Assembly: GCA_023333565.1 (NCBI GenBank)
Contig: JAJKFH010001094.1
Span: forward strand, 1,302,001 to 1,366,000
Direction of reading: 5' to 3'
Length of the DNA: 64,000 nt
Source of the DNA: Puffinus mauretanicus
Lineage: Eukaryota > Chordata > Aves > Procellariiformes > Procellariidae
Part shown: piece after piece, positions 49,878 through 63,600 of the stretch
Position numbering within the stretch: the first letter of the stretch is position 1
How the letters are laid out: every line of letters starts with the position of its first letter
Notes under the pieces: generated by a model
Database searches by the model: none
Told to the model about the DNA's origin: nothing
What the model saw: only the letters and a program-made list of their open reading frames with translations
Program-made: the position numbers and the translations under genes

Positions 49878-52800
49878 CTCTTTTGTTTAGGTTTTGTATT
49901 TGTGATCTAACTGGGCATCATCGTTTTTAGTAATTGTGGATTGTGTAATCATGAGGCCTCTTATTAATAAAGTAGTAACATTTTGATTGAAGTAGTAAGG
50001 CTGCCCATATTTTATTTATTTACATATTGTAAAATCGCTTAATCAAAATATATTAAACAGAAAGCATTTTATATTTTTACTTACTAAATTGTGAGAACTT
50101 AGAATACCTTAAACTTTAACGATCTGAAATTTCTTTTACTTTATTACTAGACACTGTTAGAAAGAGATTGACAACATAATGAAACTCTTGATTTTTATAA
50201 TTTTGATTTTGTAATTTTTTTCCAAATTTCTTCAGTTATCACTTATTTTAACATTATGCTGCAGGATAAATGTGCATGAAGATCAACAGTATGTATACAA
50301 GTATACAGTCTCCATTGTACCTGCTCTATAGATCCTTTTAGATTTTGCATGGGAGATCCTTTATAATTTATTTTAAATAAGGCTTCCCTTAAAAGCCTAA
50401 AAATAAATTCAGATATTACAGAAAATGAAAAAAGGAATACAACTCTCCATTTTGAAGAGCTTCAAAACTTGGCACAAATGGTTTTTAAGTACATTTCTAA
50501 CATTTGTTGTTGAAATCACATAGTTTAAAAATTTGTTTTTCAGGGCTTCTTATTTCACTAGGAAAATGTGGTTTGATTGAAATATTGGAACTCTTGATAG
50601 GACTACTGTTTTGTACCAAAAATGTTTCTTATTCTTTCAAATACATAAGCAGGAGATGAAGGGAAATTGTGCAGTGTCTGTAAAGAGTTCGAGATTTTAA
50701 TGTACTGATGGTAGGGTGACAAAAGGCTATCCAAGTTTTCAAATCATTCAGGGATTTCAGCATGGAAATGATCACTAAGCTTTTGAAATCTCATTCTTAA
50801 AGTAATGAAGTAGTGCTGCAATAACACATGATCTGAGAGTTACGTTTTAGTTGTTTTCATCATTTAATTGCAGGAGAAATGGAATGTTCTGAAAGTTAAT
50901 TTTTTTTCATTTACTAGAGCCAAAAATAAAATTTCTGTTTTCATGCCTGCACAAAAGATAAATAAAATATACATAGTGAAAGAATCCCAGTGGCAATCGT
51001 GGTTAAGAACAAGCTAAAAATTCCACATTTTGGAGAATTTTGATTGAAGGCCAGGAATGGAAATGGTCCATCTAATCTGACATGTTGTGACTGAAAGCAA
51101 TCAGCAGTAGGCATAGCAGAATAAGATTAATCAGAAAAACAAAAAACAATCCCACAAAAAAGTCATGCAGTAGGTTATTGAGGAACATCCAGCCCATAGG
51201 AGTGTTTTTCCTAGACCGTATCGGTTGGCTGGTGTGAGCTTTGAAAGGTTGATTGTATTCCATGTACACTTTAGTCCTTCACAATGAAGCTGTTGCTGTT
51301 CTTGTTACCTCCTACATATACATATAATCTTTTTTGTAATCTTGAGTACAGTGGTCACTTGTAGTTTATAAGCTAATTACACATTATATATTTAATTTTC
51401 AATTTCTTCTTCCAATTTCATTGGCTAGTGCTACTTTTTTTGTGGTACAAGAAGAAGCGACATGTTAGGAAAAATAGCTCTGTGCCAATCATTATTTTAC
51501 ATATTCCTGCAATTCCATCCTTTTAGTTTCCTTTCTTAATTTAGAGCCAATCCCAATTCCTTCAAGTTTTCCCAATATGCTCGTTGTTCCAGGCTGCTAG
51601 TATGTTGCTGCTTTTATGGTTCCCTTCTTTGTTTTTTTTTTAGTTTTTAACTTGGGTTTAACAGAACTGAACAGAACTTTAAATATGTACTTTTCTAATA
51701 GTGACAAATTTATAGCATGCATTTTAATATATTTATTTTAAGGATGCTTTGCTTGGTTTTTAAATTTGTCATCTCTCCTGCTGTTAGGTTTATAGCAATT
51801 AGATTCAAGATCTTTCCATTAAGTTTTGCGACATACTTCAAGTTTGAATTTAATCTAAAATTGTAAAGATTATATGAGCATTTTCAAGAAGAGGAAATGT
51901 AGATTTCTTTTAAATAAACTTTTATTGCAGTTGAACCTGTAGATGTTAAAAGGGTTTCAATCCTGTGGCGGAGGCAGGGAATCACCAGAGTTTAACTGCT
52001 TGTGAGTGATGGGGGGGAAGGAGAAGAGGAAAAGTGTGCCTGTCTGTTTTTACAGGCAGACTAAATCTATTCATATTGCAATGCAGTGGAATCTCTTATT
52101 TATGTATGTTCATGAAGTGAGGCTGACACTCAGAAGAGTTGAATCTGAAATAAAATTCCTTTTACCAAACTATAACCTGGCATTGGTTTGAGTCAGTTTA
52201 AATGTTATCTTGTTACCAGCAGAATGGCTGTAGTAATTTATGCATTAGGGCATGCTTAAAGATCTGAGTAGATAGCTATGGATAAATTATATGGATTTTT
52301 TTGGTGGGTTTTTTAGACTTCAGTTCCACTCCAATAAGTACTAATAAACACCTCTCAAAATCTGCTGGAGAATTGAATTTGTCTGAAGACCTTTTGCTAT
52401 GGAGTGGGTTTTGTTGTTGTTTATCTAGGGGTCAGTTGGCTAATCGCTGCTTTTAATTATACTTCTACTAGAAATGGAAGCATCAGTTTTGTGCATGTGT
52501 CAGTTACAAACTAGAAAAGCAAATAAGATAACTTTTATACTAGCTGGAAGAGCATAATTTTAGCAGTAATGTAGGGAGTATTGCTGCCTACCCCGAAGAC
52601 TGGTTGATCCACTTTAAATTTTCCCTTTGTTCACTAACTGTACAGAGATTTTCTTTTAAGCCAAGAAATCAAGTTTTTGTAGAGGATTGACTATCTTTCA
52701 GGTATGCATTATCTTGTATGAAAAACTAGAAAGTGTTTGAAACCTAACTTAGCCTAACTGCTAAGTGCTGGCATTTTGAAAATACATGGAAAAGCAATTA

Positions 52801-55271
52801 TCTAAACAAAACAAAAAAAAAAAGTGGCAGTAGTTTCAATGGAATAATGTTATTTTAGTGCTCTATTAGGACACAAATCTGAAGTTAATGTTTTCTTCCA
52901 AAGTGTACAGAATTTTAGTAAAGAATCAAACTACATACCCATTTTTCACTCGGGAGCAGAGGAACATTTCAGCTTGGAAATTAGTAACAAAGACGTTGAG
53001 GAAACTGTTCTAAAACTTCAAGTAGGGTTTATGTGCTTTTTAAAAAACATTCTGAAATATATAACTTTAAATGTCTTTGAGGCTGATTATGCAGCTTCCA
53101 TTTAGTCTAGTAGTTGCTTTGTAATTTCATAATTGAAGGAGTTTGAAGTCCTGATGTTGTTCCAAGAAAAGCTATGAGCACAGGAACTTTGACATTAGTA
53201 CTTTAACATAGCTATTTTCAAGTAAAATGCCCCTGAGAGAGAAAGGACAGCAGTTTATGTACCCAGTAATCCTTCTGTCCTAGTATTTGCTTTGTATTCG
53301 TGTTATGAGATAATCAAGACAAACTTAAATTGTAAATGCTTTTTATTTTTGAGGTGGTAGTGTTTAGAAATATACTGGAGGTATATGCTCTTAAAGCAAA
53401 AGAGCTTTCTGGTTGGAGTCAAATCAGGTGGCCATCATGTGAAAACCAGACTTAGCTAGCTTTCAGAGCTCCTTTTTGTGGCTTCTCCTGTATTTCACAC
53501 CTTCTCCAAGGATATTGCTCTGTCAGAGTCCAGGATCCAGACTGCAATTTGGTCTATCTCCATCATGGTTCGCATGCTGAATCAAAGCCTGAGGAACCTG
53601 GACCAGATCTGTACTCCTCGTGGTGCCATTACCTGTGCTGGCACAGCTGCGGTGAAGCGCGACCTTCCCAGTCTTCTCCATGAAGTTGTTTCTCAAAGGC
53701 TGGCTTTTTCTCAATAGAAAATTAACCCCCCCAAAACCAAACAAAAAACCCCAACTGTTTTTTCTGCATATAATTGATTTTTATTGGGTTACAAAATGTA
53801 TGACAAGCACAACAACAAAAAAAAACATCCTTAGAGTTACTCATGTAAAGGACTTGTCTATGTAGAAGTTGTTTCTTTTATCTATTTTTCTTTTTCCACC
53901 ATAACACAAATAGGAATAGGATAGGAATATAGCTTTCATGTTAGTAAGTGAGGGTGAGTGGATGGAAGCCAATCCATAAGTGCTTCTGTTGCACATATAT
54001 ACCTATACACTGCTCACAGCTGGAGATTTTACAGTGATGAAATCCATAAGAGAAGGATTTATGTAAATCTTGACATAAGTGCACATCAAGACTTGTGTGA
54101 CCCACTGTCCACTGTATTAGAATACAGTGCAGGCTACCCATCACTCTCTGAATCTTTTGACATCTTGTTGCATATCCTACATCAGTCTCAAAACAAATTG
54201 GTCATTAAATAAAGAATAGAAAGTAAGATGAAATTCAAAAACATTGAAAACCTACAAAGTATCACATTCTTTTTATGTGAGATGCCACTGCTGTATTGGA
54301 AAGTAAACCGGAAATTACTTCTGCTGAAGTTTTCGAATCAACTTTGTCCTGGAGATAACTGCTTTCATGTTTGTGTGGTTAGGAAACTAAGGCAGAATAT
54401 ATTCAAGATAGAGACAAAAATCACTGTTTTGTGATTGCTAACAAAAATGCATTTTCAAAGGATACTTTAATATATGACATATCAGATGCTTTCCTTATCC
54501 CTATTTAAGATACTGTTCTTACTCTGTTAGTTTTCATTGAAAAAACAGAATCTATTTGAATGTGAGGGGAAATTATTCTTCCCTCAGATACTCAGAAAAA
54601 AAATCATCCGTCAACAATGCTTTCTCTTTCAATCCCTGTCTTGTGTGTTTATTGCTCAGAATTGTGTCTTAACTTCAAGAGTTTAAAATAAGATTCCACT
54701 GTGAAGTTACAGATAGAAAATCTTGCAGTTTTACATGGAGGACTAAGGTGGATATAAACATGAAGGAATCACTTTTATTCAAAATCATCTCAAATAACCT
54801 TTGTAATAATTAGTTATACAAAGCATGCTGAAAGAATAACGTTAGTATCTGAGTTGATCTTGAATTTCGATAATTTTAATAATTTGGAATTCTGATTCTA
54901 GCTCACTTTTTCCGAGAATATACTAAGCTGTTTTTAGCCCATGTACAAGTCTTGCTGACTGTGGCTGTTGCTCACATTTGCAAGTATCAAATTCAAGGTT
55001 TTGGTTTTATGTTGTGATGTGATGGGCAGCAAACAAAATGGTATTGGAGCCTTACATTGGGGAGGGAATATTTAGTGCACTTCCCCTGCTTCCCCCAAAA
55101 TGCTTGCTTTACTGCTGTATTTAATACTCTTGCTTTTATTTCCTTCTCTGGTTTTGATATTGTTCTGAAGAACAGTGCTTCGCATGGCAGGTATCACATG
55201 GCATGGCTATGCCAAAAGTTTTCCTTTTTTTTTTTTCCTTCTTTTTGTCCCTTCCCTTGCAGCTTGTAAGA

Positions 55272-55415
55272 TACGGTTTCATAGGATCATACAGGTTGAA
55301 AGGGACTCTGAGGGGCCATCTGGGCCAAACGCCTGCTCAAAACACAGCCAGTGTAGAGCAGCTTGCTCAGGGCCTTGGCCAGTTGTTCTGCATGTTGCCA
55401 AAGATGGAGGTTCAA
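55272..55415 (-). mobile_element. CR1 LINE 3' fragment (different subfamily)
   Basis: The antisense CR1 3' end CATAGGATCATACAGGTTGA is followed by AAGGGACTCTGAGGGGCCAT, CTGCTCAAAACACAGCCAGT and GCTTGCTCAGGGCCTTGGCC. The order fits a CR1 subfamily distinct from the two young copies (it has the 'TGCTCAGGGCCTTG' block). It is 5'-truncated, diverged and non-coding. Confidence 0.88.
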
Positions 55416-58400
55416 ATTCTGATGAAGTTTGGGGCTTAGATGTTTTGTGAACAATGTTCGTTAAATGTATCACCTGAATGTGAGCTGCAGTAACCTACAA
55501 CTAATTAAGTCTTTCTAGTTTCTTTCTGTTAGTACTGATTTTTCTCTAAAGGACAATTAGTTGCTATACCTGGATGATAGTTATTTTCACCAGGAGAAAG
55601 ACTTTGTTCTATGAATGTAGCATTTGGCCATTTCTGTTAAAGCTTTAGTAATAGTTTAACATGGAGCTTTTTAGTATTTTGAATTACTGGCTACTAATTA
55701 CATCGGTTCTTTTTTCATACTGAAATCATGGTTTTGAACTGATTAAAAATTATGGAAGCTGCCAGTTTTAACTGCAAAAATATTAATTGATCCTGTTAAC
55801 TTCAAAAGGAGGAAATTAGCAGGTAGGAGGACTAATTGGTGCTAGACTTCTTTATGATAGTAGTGGAAAGTGATTTGCTCAGCATTAAGTGTGCCAAGGA
55901 AGGAGTGCATGTGTTTTGGTCACAGTGGAGATAAAGGGAAATGGCTCTTGGAAGAACTAGGAGACGAATTATGTACAGAGCTTTAAAAAAAAAAAAAAAA
56001 AGACTAGTACTAAAGGATGATCCATCTTTATTTTAAATAGTAATAACTATTCATAAGCTATTTTTGCGAAGAGTTACCGAATTACATTATTTGGCTCTTC
56101 AACACTATCCTCTTAAGCTGTAGGCATGCTGTAGCAATCAAATTATACCAGCGTGTTTATATTAAAAAATTAGTGAACAGAAGACTGGTACAGTGCTAAG
56201 AAAAGCTGAATACTGTGCAGGTGTTTGAGGCTGTGTGTGTCTGTTATCATTTGTTATTGAGATTAAAAGCATTTGAAAACTCATCAATTCTTTCAAAGTA
56301 TTCATTACTCAAATTATTTCCTTGTCATTGGCCAAACAAGTTACAAAGTTGTTTCTAATTTTTTAAGATAAAAAGCAGTATTAGACTGACCATGCTGAGT
56401 ATTCACTGCTGTGAATACCTTGGAGATATAATACCTATTACAGAAATGCTAGCCACCAGTTGAAGCTTGAAAGGCAGGCAAGCATTGCTTTTATATATTC
56501 AGGTGAATACTGGAAAATTCCCCTTCCCACCTCCTGATTTCCATGTCCTTTCCTTTTAAAATATGTAACTGCCAAGATGATGTGTTATACAGCCGGTTTA
56601 CTGAGGAGAGCTTGTAATTTTTTTGTTTTGTCGTTGTTGACATGCAGGCATTTTGGTGTTTGTACTGAAGTAGTTCTGTTTGGGTTTGGTATACCTCTTA
56701 GATCTGACCTTTTCTGCCTCCCAAATTCTCCTTCCAGTGCTGGCCCACTGTCCCAAATGACCTTTTTCTGAACTCCCATTTGATACACTGTATTTTAAGC
56801 ATGAGAAGGTGAAAGTAACACTTCCTTCTCCGGGTGTGTGGTAGTGCCCTTGTGCATTTTATTTCTCTCCTGTCCATAAGCATAGTGCGTATGTATAAAT
56901 AATATGACAAAATTTCAGGTTCTTTTTGTCTGCCAAATCCCCACGTTACTGCAGCGTGGGTATTTTAAAACAGAGTTTCTTTGGAAACAATTAGCTCCTC
57001 AGAGATTATATTCAAACAGATGCATGTCTGGTAAGCAACTCGGCAGTGAATTAATCTCATTTACTTCACTGTGATATTTTTATGAAACTATTGCCAGGAT
57101 GTTTTATAGAGGTGATCTTATGTTCTCCTTCCTGAAAGAAGTGTTGCTGTAAGCCTCATGCTTAGGAATGCTGCATGAATTCTTACCTGCAATGTATGAA
57201 CAGAGGAGGAGTACAAAGAAAGGTGATTACTAATAAATATTCTGCTTGTATGTTTTGAAGTATTTATACAGGCTTTTCGTTCCAGAAAGTGTTGTCCCTG
57301 TTAGTAGATACAACTCACATCTTGTGTGTTGTATATAGTATGAATTTGGGGAGTTTTGGCTCTCTTTCCCTGCCTTTCCCTAAGTTAATGTATTCAATTA
57401 CATTCAACACTGGTTCATGATTAATTTGAAGAGTATAAAAATAAAAGACAACTTAGTAAGCATTTTCAGAATTGCCATTGTGTGCAAAAGAGGAGAGGAA
57501 ATCTTGTCCTCCTTCTACTTTGTCTTAGTAACAGCCTGACAGCAAATACAAGAGTTGGCAATAAGAGGATAAAACTCTTATTAGCTATACTGATGAATAA
57601 ATGGCACATAAACAACTTAAAGTAGTGGAAAACGGTTCTTCCGATTTTAACATCTCTAACATGTTTTAACATGTGTTGTATATATACACTTATATGAAAG
57701 AACATTCTGAGGAGGAGCGGAGGTGGTGGTGTCAAGAGAAGTAGTAAACAAAATGTGTAGCGTCCTGACACTGTGAAGTGGAATTACCTGCTCTCATCTT
57801 CCCCATACTACACTCCTGGCGTGCATTTTTCTTGTTTGCTTTTTGCTGGTGCAGGTACTTGTTTGGCTCTTTTGTGGAGTCATGTCATTCTCCAAAATAG
57901 CAGAAAACAAACAGCAAAGAAATTATAGCTGTCTGTCATTTTAGTGAGATGAATTGATTCACTGGAAGGTGTGATAATGGCTGGTGTGGCTGTGAGAAAA
58001 GAGGTAGGACCATGCAAGTGAGAGTAGGAAGATGTGAAGAAGGAAGAATGGTGGAGAACAGGAACAAACACCAAGAGAGGACAATGGGGAGAATAAGACC
58101 TTCCTCTTTTGGTAGTGAACCATTAGGTAGACTTAGCTACCACTGCAGCTGCAGTCCAGGCAGAAAATGTTTTCATTTTAAATGCATGAATGCAAGAATC
58201 ACTGCTTGACTGGGCTGTTTCAAGTACTTAGGCTTGCGTAGCTGTAATGGCACACTGAAGGTGTTTCGTAAGCCCAAACGTCAATCAAGAACCTTCAAGC
58301 ATCAAGCAAACATGATCTTCTGTAGGGAATTTGAGATACCTGGGATTTTTCTTTCTACATGAGATAACAATGGGTAAAACAAGAAGTGTATCATGATGCT

Positions 58401-58864
58401 TTTTTTTTTTTTAAGTGTGCTTAAAAAAAAGAGTAGTTTACATTCTGTCAGGAAATAAAGGATTTTCTACATGTAGTTCAGAAAATAATACCCAGTAATA
58501 ATAATACCCAGTAAAATAATCAATGTTTTGTGGAAATTATACAGTACTGTGAGAATATTCAAAGTATAAGTGTGAAAGGGAGAGGGGAAAACAGAACTGT
58601 CTGAAGTTGCAACTGTGTTGCCTTTTGGAGATAGATATCTAAACCCTACCAGGATGTTTACTTGAGGTGACTTGGATTGCATTAAATCTATCATTTTTCT
58701 AACTGTGGATAAAGTTATGCTTCTCCCCTCCCCTCGTCCCCCACTTAAACCTGAGGAAAAACAGACACAGATATTAGTCACAACCATCTGAAGCATCATC
58801 AATTATGCAGAAGACTTAGCATTGTCTATTTGGTCAGACCTTTAATAAAGTTATTGCAGAAAGC

Positions 58865-60250
58865 CATAGAATTTCATAGAATCATAGAATCATTAAGGTT
58901 GGAAAAGACCTCTAAGATCATCGAGTCCAACCATCAACCCAACACCACCATGCCCACTAAACCATGTCCCTAAGCGCCTCATCTACACGTCTTTTAAATA
59001 CTTCCAGGGATGGTATCTCAACCACTTCCCTGGGCAGCCTGTTCCAAGGCCTGACCACACTTTCAGTAAAGAAATTTCTCCTCATGTCCAATCTAAACCT
59101 CCCTTGGCACAACTTGAGGCCATTTCCTCTCGTCCTATCGCTTGTTACTTGGGAGAAGAGACCAACCCCCACCTCGCTACAACCTCCTTTCAGGTAGTTG
59201 TAGAGCGCGATGAGGTCTCCCCTCAGCCTCCTCTTCTCCAGACTAAACAACCCCAGTTCCCTCAGCCGCTCCTCATAAGACTTGTTCTCCAGGCCCTTCA
59301 CCAGCTTCGTTGCCCTTCTCTGGACACGCTCCAGCACCTCAATGTCCTTCTTGTAGTGGGGCCCAAAACTGAACACAGTATTCGAGGTGCGGCCTCACCA
59401 GTGCCGAGTACAGGGGCACGATCACCTCCCTGCTCCTGCTGGCCACACTATTTCTGATACAGGCCAGGATGCCATTGGCCTTCTTGGCCACCTGGGCACA
59501 CTGCCGGCTCATGTTCAGCCGGCTGTCAACCAGTACCCCCAGGTCCTTTTCCTCTGGGCAGCTTTCCAGCCACTCTTCCCCAAGCCTGTAGCGTTGCCTG
59601 GGGTTGTTGTGGCCGAAGTGCAGGACCCGGCACTTGGCCTTGTTGAACCTCATACAGTTGGCCTCAGCCCATCGATCCAGCCTGTCCAGGTCCCTCTGCA
59701 GAGCCTTCCTACCCTCCAGCAGATCAACACTCCCGCCCAGCTTGGTGTCATCTGCAAACTTACTGAGGGAGCACTCGTCCAGATCATTGATGAAGATATT
59801 GAACAAGACCGGCCCCAGTACTGAGCCCTGGGGAACACCGCTCGTGACCGGCCGCCAACTGGATTTAACTCCGTTGACCACAACTCTCTGGGCCCGGCCG
59901 TCCAGCCAGTTTTTTACCCAGGGAAGAGTGCACCTGTCTAGGCCGTGAGCCACCAGCTTCTTTAGTAGAATGCTGTGGGAGACAGTGTCAAAGGCTTTAC
60001 CGAAGTCCACATCCACAGCCTTTCCCCCACCCACTAGGCAGGTCACCTGGTCATAGAAGGAGATCAGGTTGGTCAAGCAGGACCTGCCTTCCATGAACCC
60101 GTGCTGGCTGGGCCTGATCCCCTGGTTGTCCCGCCCATGGCTTGTGATTGCCCTCAAGACGAACCGCTCCATGATCTTCCCCAGCATCGAGGTCAGGCTG
60201 ACAGGCGTGTAGTTCCCCGGATCCTCCTTGCAGCCCTTCTTGTAGATGGC
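58865..60250 (-). mobile_element. Young CR1 LINE, 5'-truncated
   Basis: Three CATAGAAT units (58865-58872, 58875-58882, 58883-58890) mark the antisense CR1 3' end, followed by CATTAAGGTTGGAAAAGACC. The element extends to about 60250, where similarity to the copy at 27179-28620 stops after GTAGATGG. It keeps the 231 bp that the other copy has lost, so it has the full C-terminus of ORF2 and its stop codon at about 58957. No clear target duplication was found. Small indels against the other copy (two 9-bp losses and one 2-bp loss on this copy) show that both are fossils. Confidence 0.95.
58957..60187 (-). pseudogene. CR1 ORF2 reverse-transcriptase and C-terminal region, broken
   Basis: Two frames together cover the reverse-transcriptase core to the natural C-terminus. 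The upstream frame (60187-59339) has [25 protein letters not shown] with the catalytic Asp pair, and [20 protein letters not shown]. The downstream frame (59376-58957) has [31 protein letters not shown] and [11 protein letters not shown] before the stop. They are separated by a 2-base loss near 59358. The residues between VDV and DF of the YLDFSKAFD motif are also missing through a 9-base deletion. The product would be inactive; endonuclease and ORF1 are absent because of 5' truncation. Confidence 0.93.
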
Positions 60251-60656
60251 ATGCCTCAGTATTAGGATGATGTTCTGTTACTGCTAAAGAGTTAATCTCT
60301 TGATTTGTCACATTTCTTGCTTTTTGCTTATATAGTAACTTGAATCAATGTAAAATAATTTCTGGTCTTAATACTGTGTAAATTACTCTTAATTGGCCAA
60401 AAGTTATTAGTTAAGAGTTTATGGATTTAAATCATCCTTATGTTTTTTGGTAAACATGTCAGTCATACCAAAGTTACTGAAACGCTGCTGTTCTGTTAGG
60501 CATGCATATCAAGAGTTTTGCCTGCCCTCACTCCTTTCCTTTAAAACAAGTATCTTTCTTTTCTTTTCTATTTGAATTATTGGGAAAAAAAACCAAACTT
60601 TAAAATTTACAATGTACCACTGAGTTTACAAACATTGCATTTCTTTTCCTGTATAT

Positions 60657-60683
60657 AGAGAGAAAGAGAGAGAGGAGAGAGAA
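60657..60683. repeat. GA-rich low-complexity tract
   Basis: Imperfect GA repeats with interspersed AAA and GG, in intron 5. Confidence 0.8.
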
Positions 60684-63600
60684 TGGGTGTTTGGAAAGTG
60701 GGCTCAATTCCAAAAGCAATTTCTGTTTCATCACTTTCATCAAGCAATCTAGATCTCATTGTTCTTGGTTATACTCCTTAAAACATGAATATTTTTAAAA
60801 TGAGATATATATAGTAAGCCTCAGCAATGAGTTAATCGTTAGGCTAGTTTAAGTAACTTAGCCTGTTCGCTGGTATGGCTCTGGATATACTTTTCTGTCT
60901 TAAGTGGGAGAAGTACTGACAATTTAGCCACCAAATTGCAGAGCAGGTGAGGTTTGGTCTAAGCTCACTAAGCAAAAATTTACTTTAATTCCATGTTTAA
61001 TCTATAAAAGGCAATGTTAGACTAAATATTTGGGGTTTTTAATTGAAAAGCATAAGAGAAATGCCTGACAAACAAAGCTGTTCTCACACTAATGGAGAAG
61101 ATATTATAAAAATATGCTGTAAATACAAACGTTTGAGGTTAAATTTAAAACATTTTTTTTGTAGCCTGTTTTGAGTGTATTATGAGTAGATCTCACTCCC
61201 TTTGTTATAAGGAATAGTGTTTGGTTTTTTATCCTAACATCTTTCAAATTTAGACTGCTTCTCACTGAGCAGTTTCTTTCATTCTTTTCCACTTTTTTTT
61301 TTTTGGTGTGTTTAAAAACACAAAGATAAGTAGTGTTTGTCTGCGGTGTGAGCTTTATCTGGACCACTAATGCCCAAGCACTGTGTTGTCTGATGCCAAA
61401 TATGCTTTTTAAAACCAAGAGACTTCTTGGTGGTGATGGTGACAAATATGTTTGTGCCAAAAGTTTGTTACTGCTGGCCTACATTCAGGTCTTCTGATCC
61501 TGCACTGAAAGTCTGTCCTTACTGCCCCTTAATTTTCTTCCTGCATTTTCCTTGTATCATATTGACAATTATTGATCTCTCTCTCTGTTTAGGAGTGAGC
61601 ACCTTTGCATAGATGCAGTTAAAATATTTTCATTATTCTAAACAGAAATGCTGCCTGAAGGTTTCAAAATTGATCTTGCATCAGAATAATTAATTAGGTT
61701 GTAACGTAAATTGTTGGGCTTTAGGGTGCAAATATGCAGACAGAAGGATGCAAATTAGCCCTAAGGGCATCGATCTGTATAGACTTTCAATAGTAGATTG
61801 CACTTTTAAATCCTGGTTCTCAGTCTTTAACTGATATAGTGCTACTTAAAGAGTCAAAGTAGGGTTTTTTTTTCCCTGAAGATTTAAAGCAGCAAACATT
61901 TTAATTAGTCTTTAAAAACTAGGAAGATGCAATTCAAAGGGCTTGACTGAGCATGTTCTGATGGGAGGCAGTCATATAAACACATAGGTAACTAGCAGCG
62001 TCTATCTGTGTCTTTGTCTTGTCTGAAATTACTGAAAATGTGTCAGCTCTGAGTGCATGTTAATGTACCTTAAAATTCCTTGTCTCAAGAACAGAAGGGA
62101 TCTCAAAGTCGTTTACAGACACTGTGGGACGTTGTTTTCTAAGTTAACCTGCCCTTTTGCTCTGGCATTCGATCAGCACGGGTGGAACTGCTAACATGAA
62201 GGCACATTGTAGTGAAAAGCAGGTGAAAGCTGTGTGCTTCCTAGGCTATGCAGGAAAAGTATGTGCCAGAATAGCCACCACCTTCTTCTCCCCAATGTTA
62301 CAAACTGTTAACAAATACAGGAAATGTACTTTGCTAAAAGCAGTGCAGTGTGGAGATCTACCATATTGTTCATAGTGTATTTTGCTTCATTACTGTCTCT
62401 CAAAGCATTTAACTCAATTTTTGGGTGATTTAGATTATAGTTTTGAAGTGTATTTTTTTTTTTTGTATACTTCATGTAGAAGATGCTTGACAAATCTGTA
62501 TTGTGTTTGTGTTCACTTGTGCAGTGGATCAGTGTTAAATGCTTTATGAAGCAAAAACTAAATTCTGTATTTTAAGTTGTTTTTTTTTCTTGTACAATCT
62601 TACTGCTTTTTCCATGATACAGTAGAACTTCAATCACAAGTTTCAGTCCCTTGCAGATGCTTATAAAAATGTAATAGGTAACTAATAACAACCTGTCATG
62701 AAATTCTTAAGGACTTTTAAAAGTTGCATACTTTTTCATAGAGTATTTTTTTTGTTGTTGTAACACATCAAAAGACATAAACTTCATATGGAAAAAAATG
62801 CTAATTTCTAAAATTTCATAAATATTTAAATTATTGTGATTTGAAGTTCTACTGTATAATATATGTTTCATCTGTATTGGGAAATTAGTGTTTCCAGCTG
62901 ACAAGTTCTTGCTCTTGCTCTTTTTTGACAATTTTGCAGGGAACATTTCCGTTTTTTGGCAAGTCTGTTTGTTTTTTTAAATCTTGTTATGAGGACACAT
63001 CTGTGACTTCGCAGTACAGTCCTGGAGAGAAAGCTCCATTCGTGGGAAATATGCACTTAGAGCAGAGGACTTAGGGATTCCAGTGGTCTGGGTTTGGCTT
63101 TCTAAAATATTTGGCATGTGGTATTACTGAATGGTATGTATTTCGGCTTTGCAAAGGTGCTGAAGGTATCCAGGTTCCACTGAGTTCAGAGGTTTTCTTA
63201 AAATTTTGCCTACTGACTTTCTGTAATTACTTCATTAGTACATGAAGTTGGTGTAATATTCATTAGCTATTAAGAGGCCTGCCTGTGTGAAATATATAAA
63301 TAAATATAATCTTTCATGCAGTTATTTCCATGTTAGATGTATACACAAGATTAATTTTCTTTAATATATACTAACTGGTCACTCTGTGGTCAAGCTCTGC
63401 TGTAACATGTGGACTTTTTACAAACAATCATTATTTCTTTTGTGACTGGTGATTATTTCTTTTTAACCAACTGGTGGCATACTTTGACATAACTTTCATC
63501 CTCTTCATAGAGGTTTTGTTATTTGGAAATGCTAGTTCTTTTTAAATAAGCTTTTATATAAAAGTATTTTAGAAGGTGAACTCATACTAATGAAAGATGT

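Noticed and set aside
58865..60250. Target-site duplication around the second young CR1
   Set aside because: Sequence before CATAGAAT at 58865 and after about 60250 share no convincing direct repeat, which is usual for CR1.
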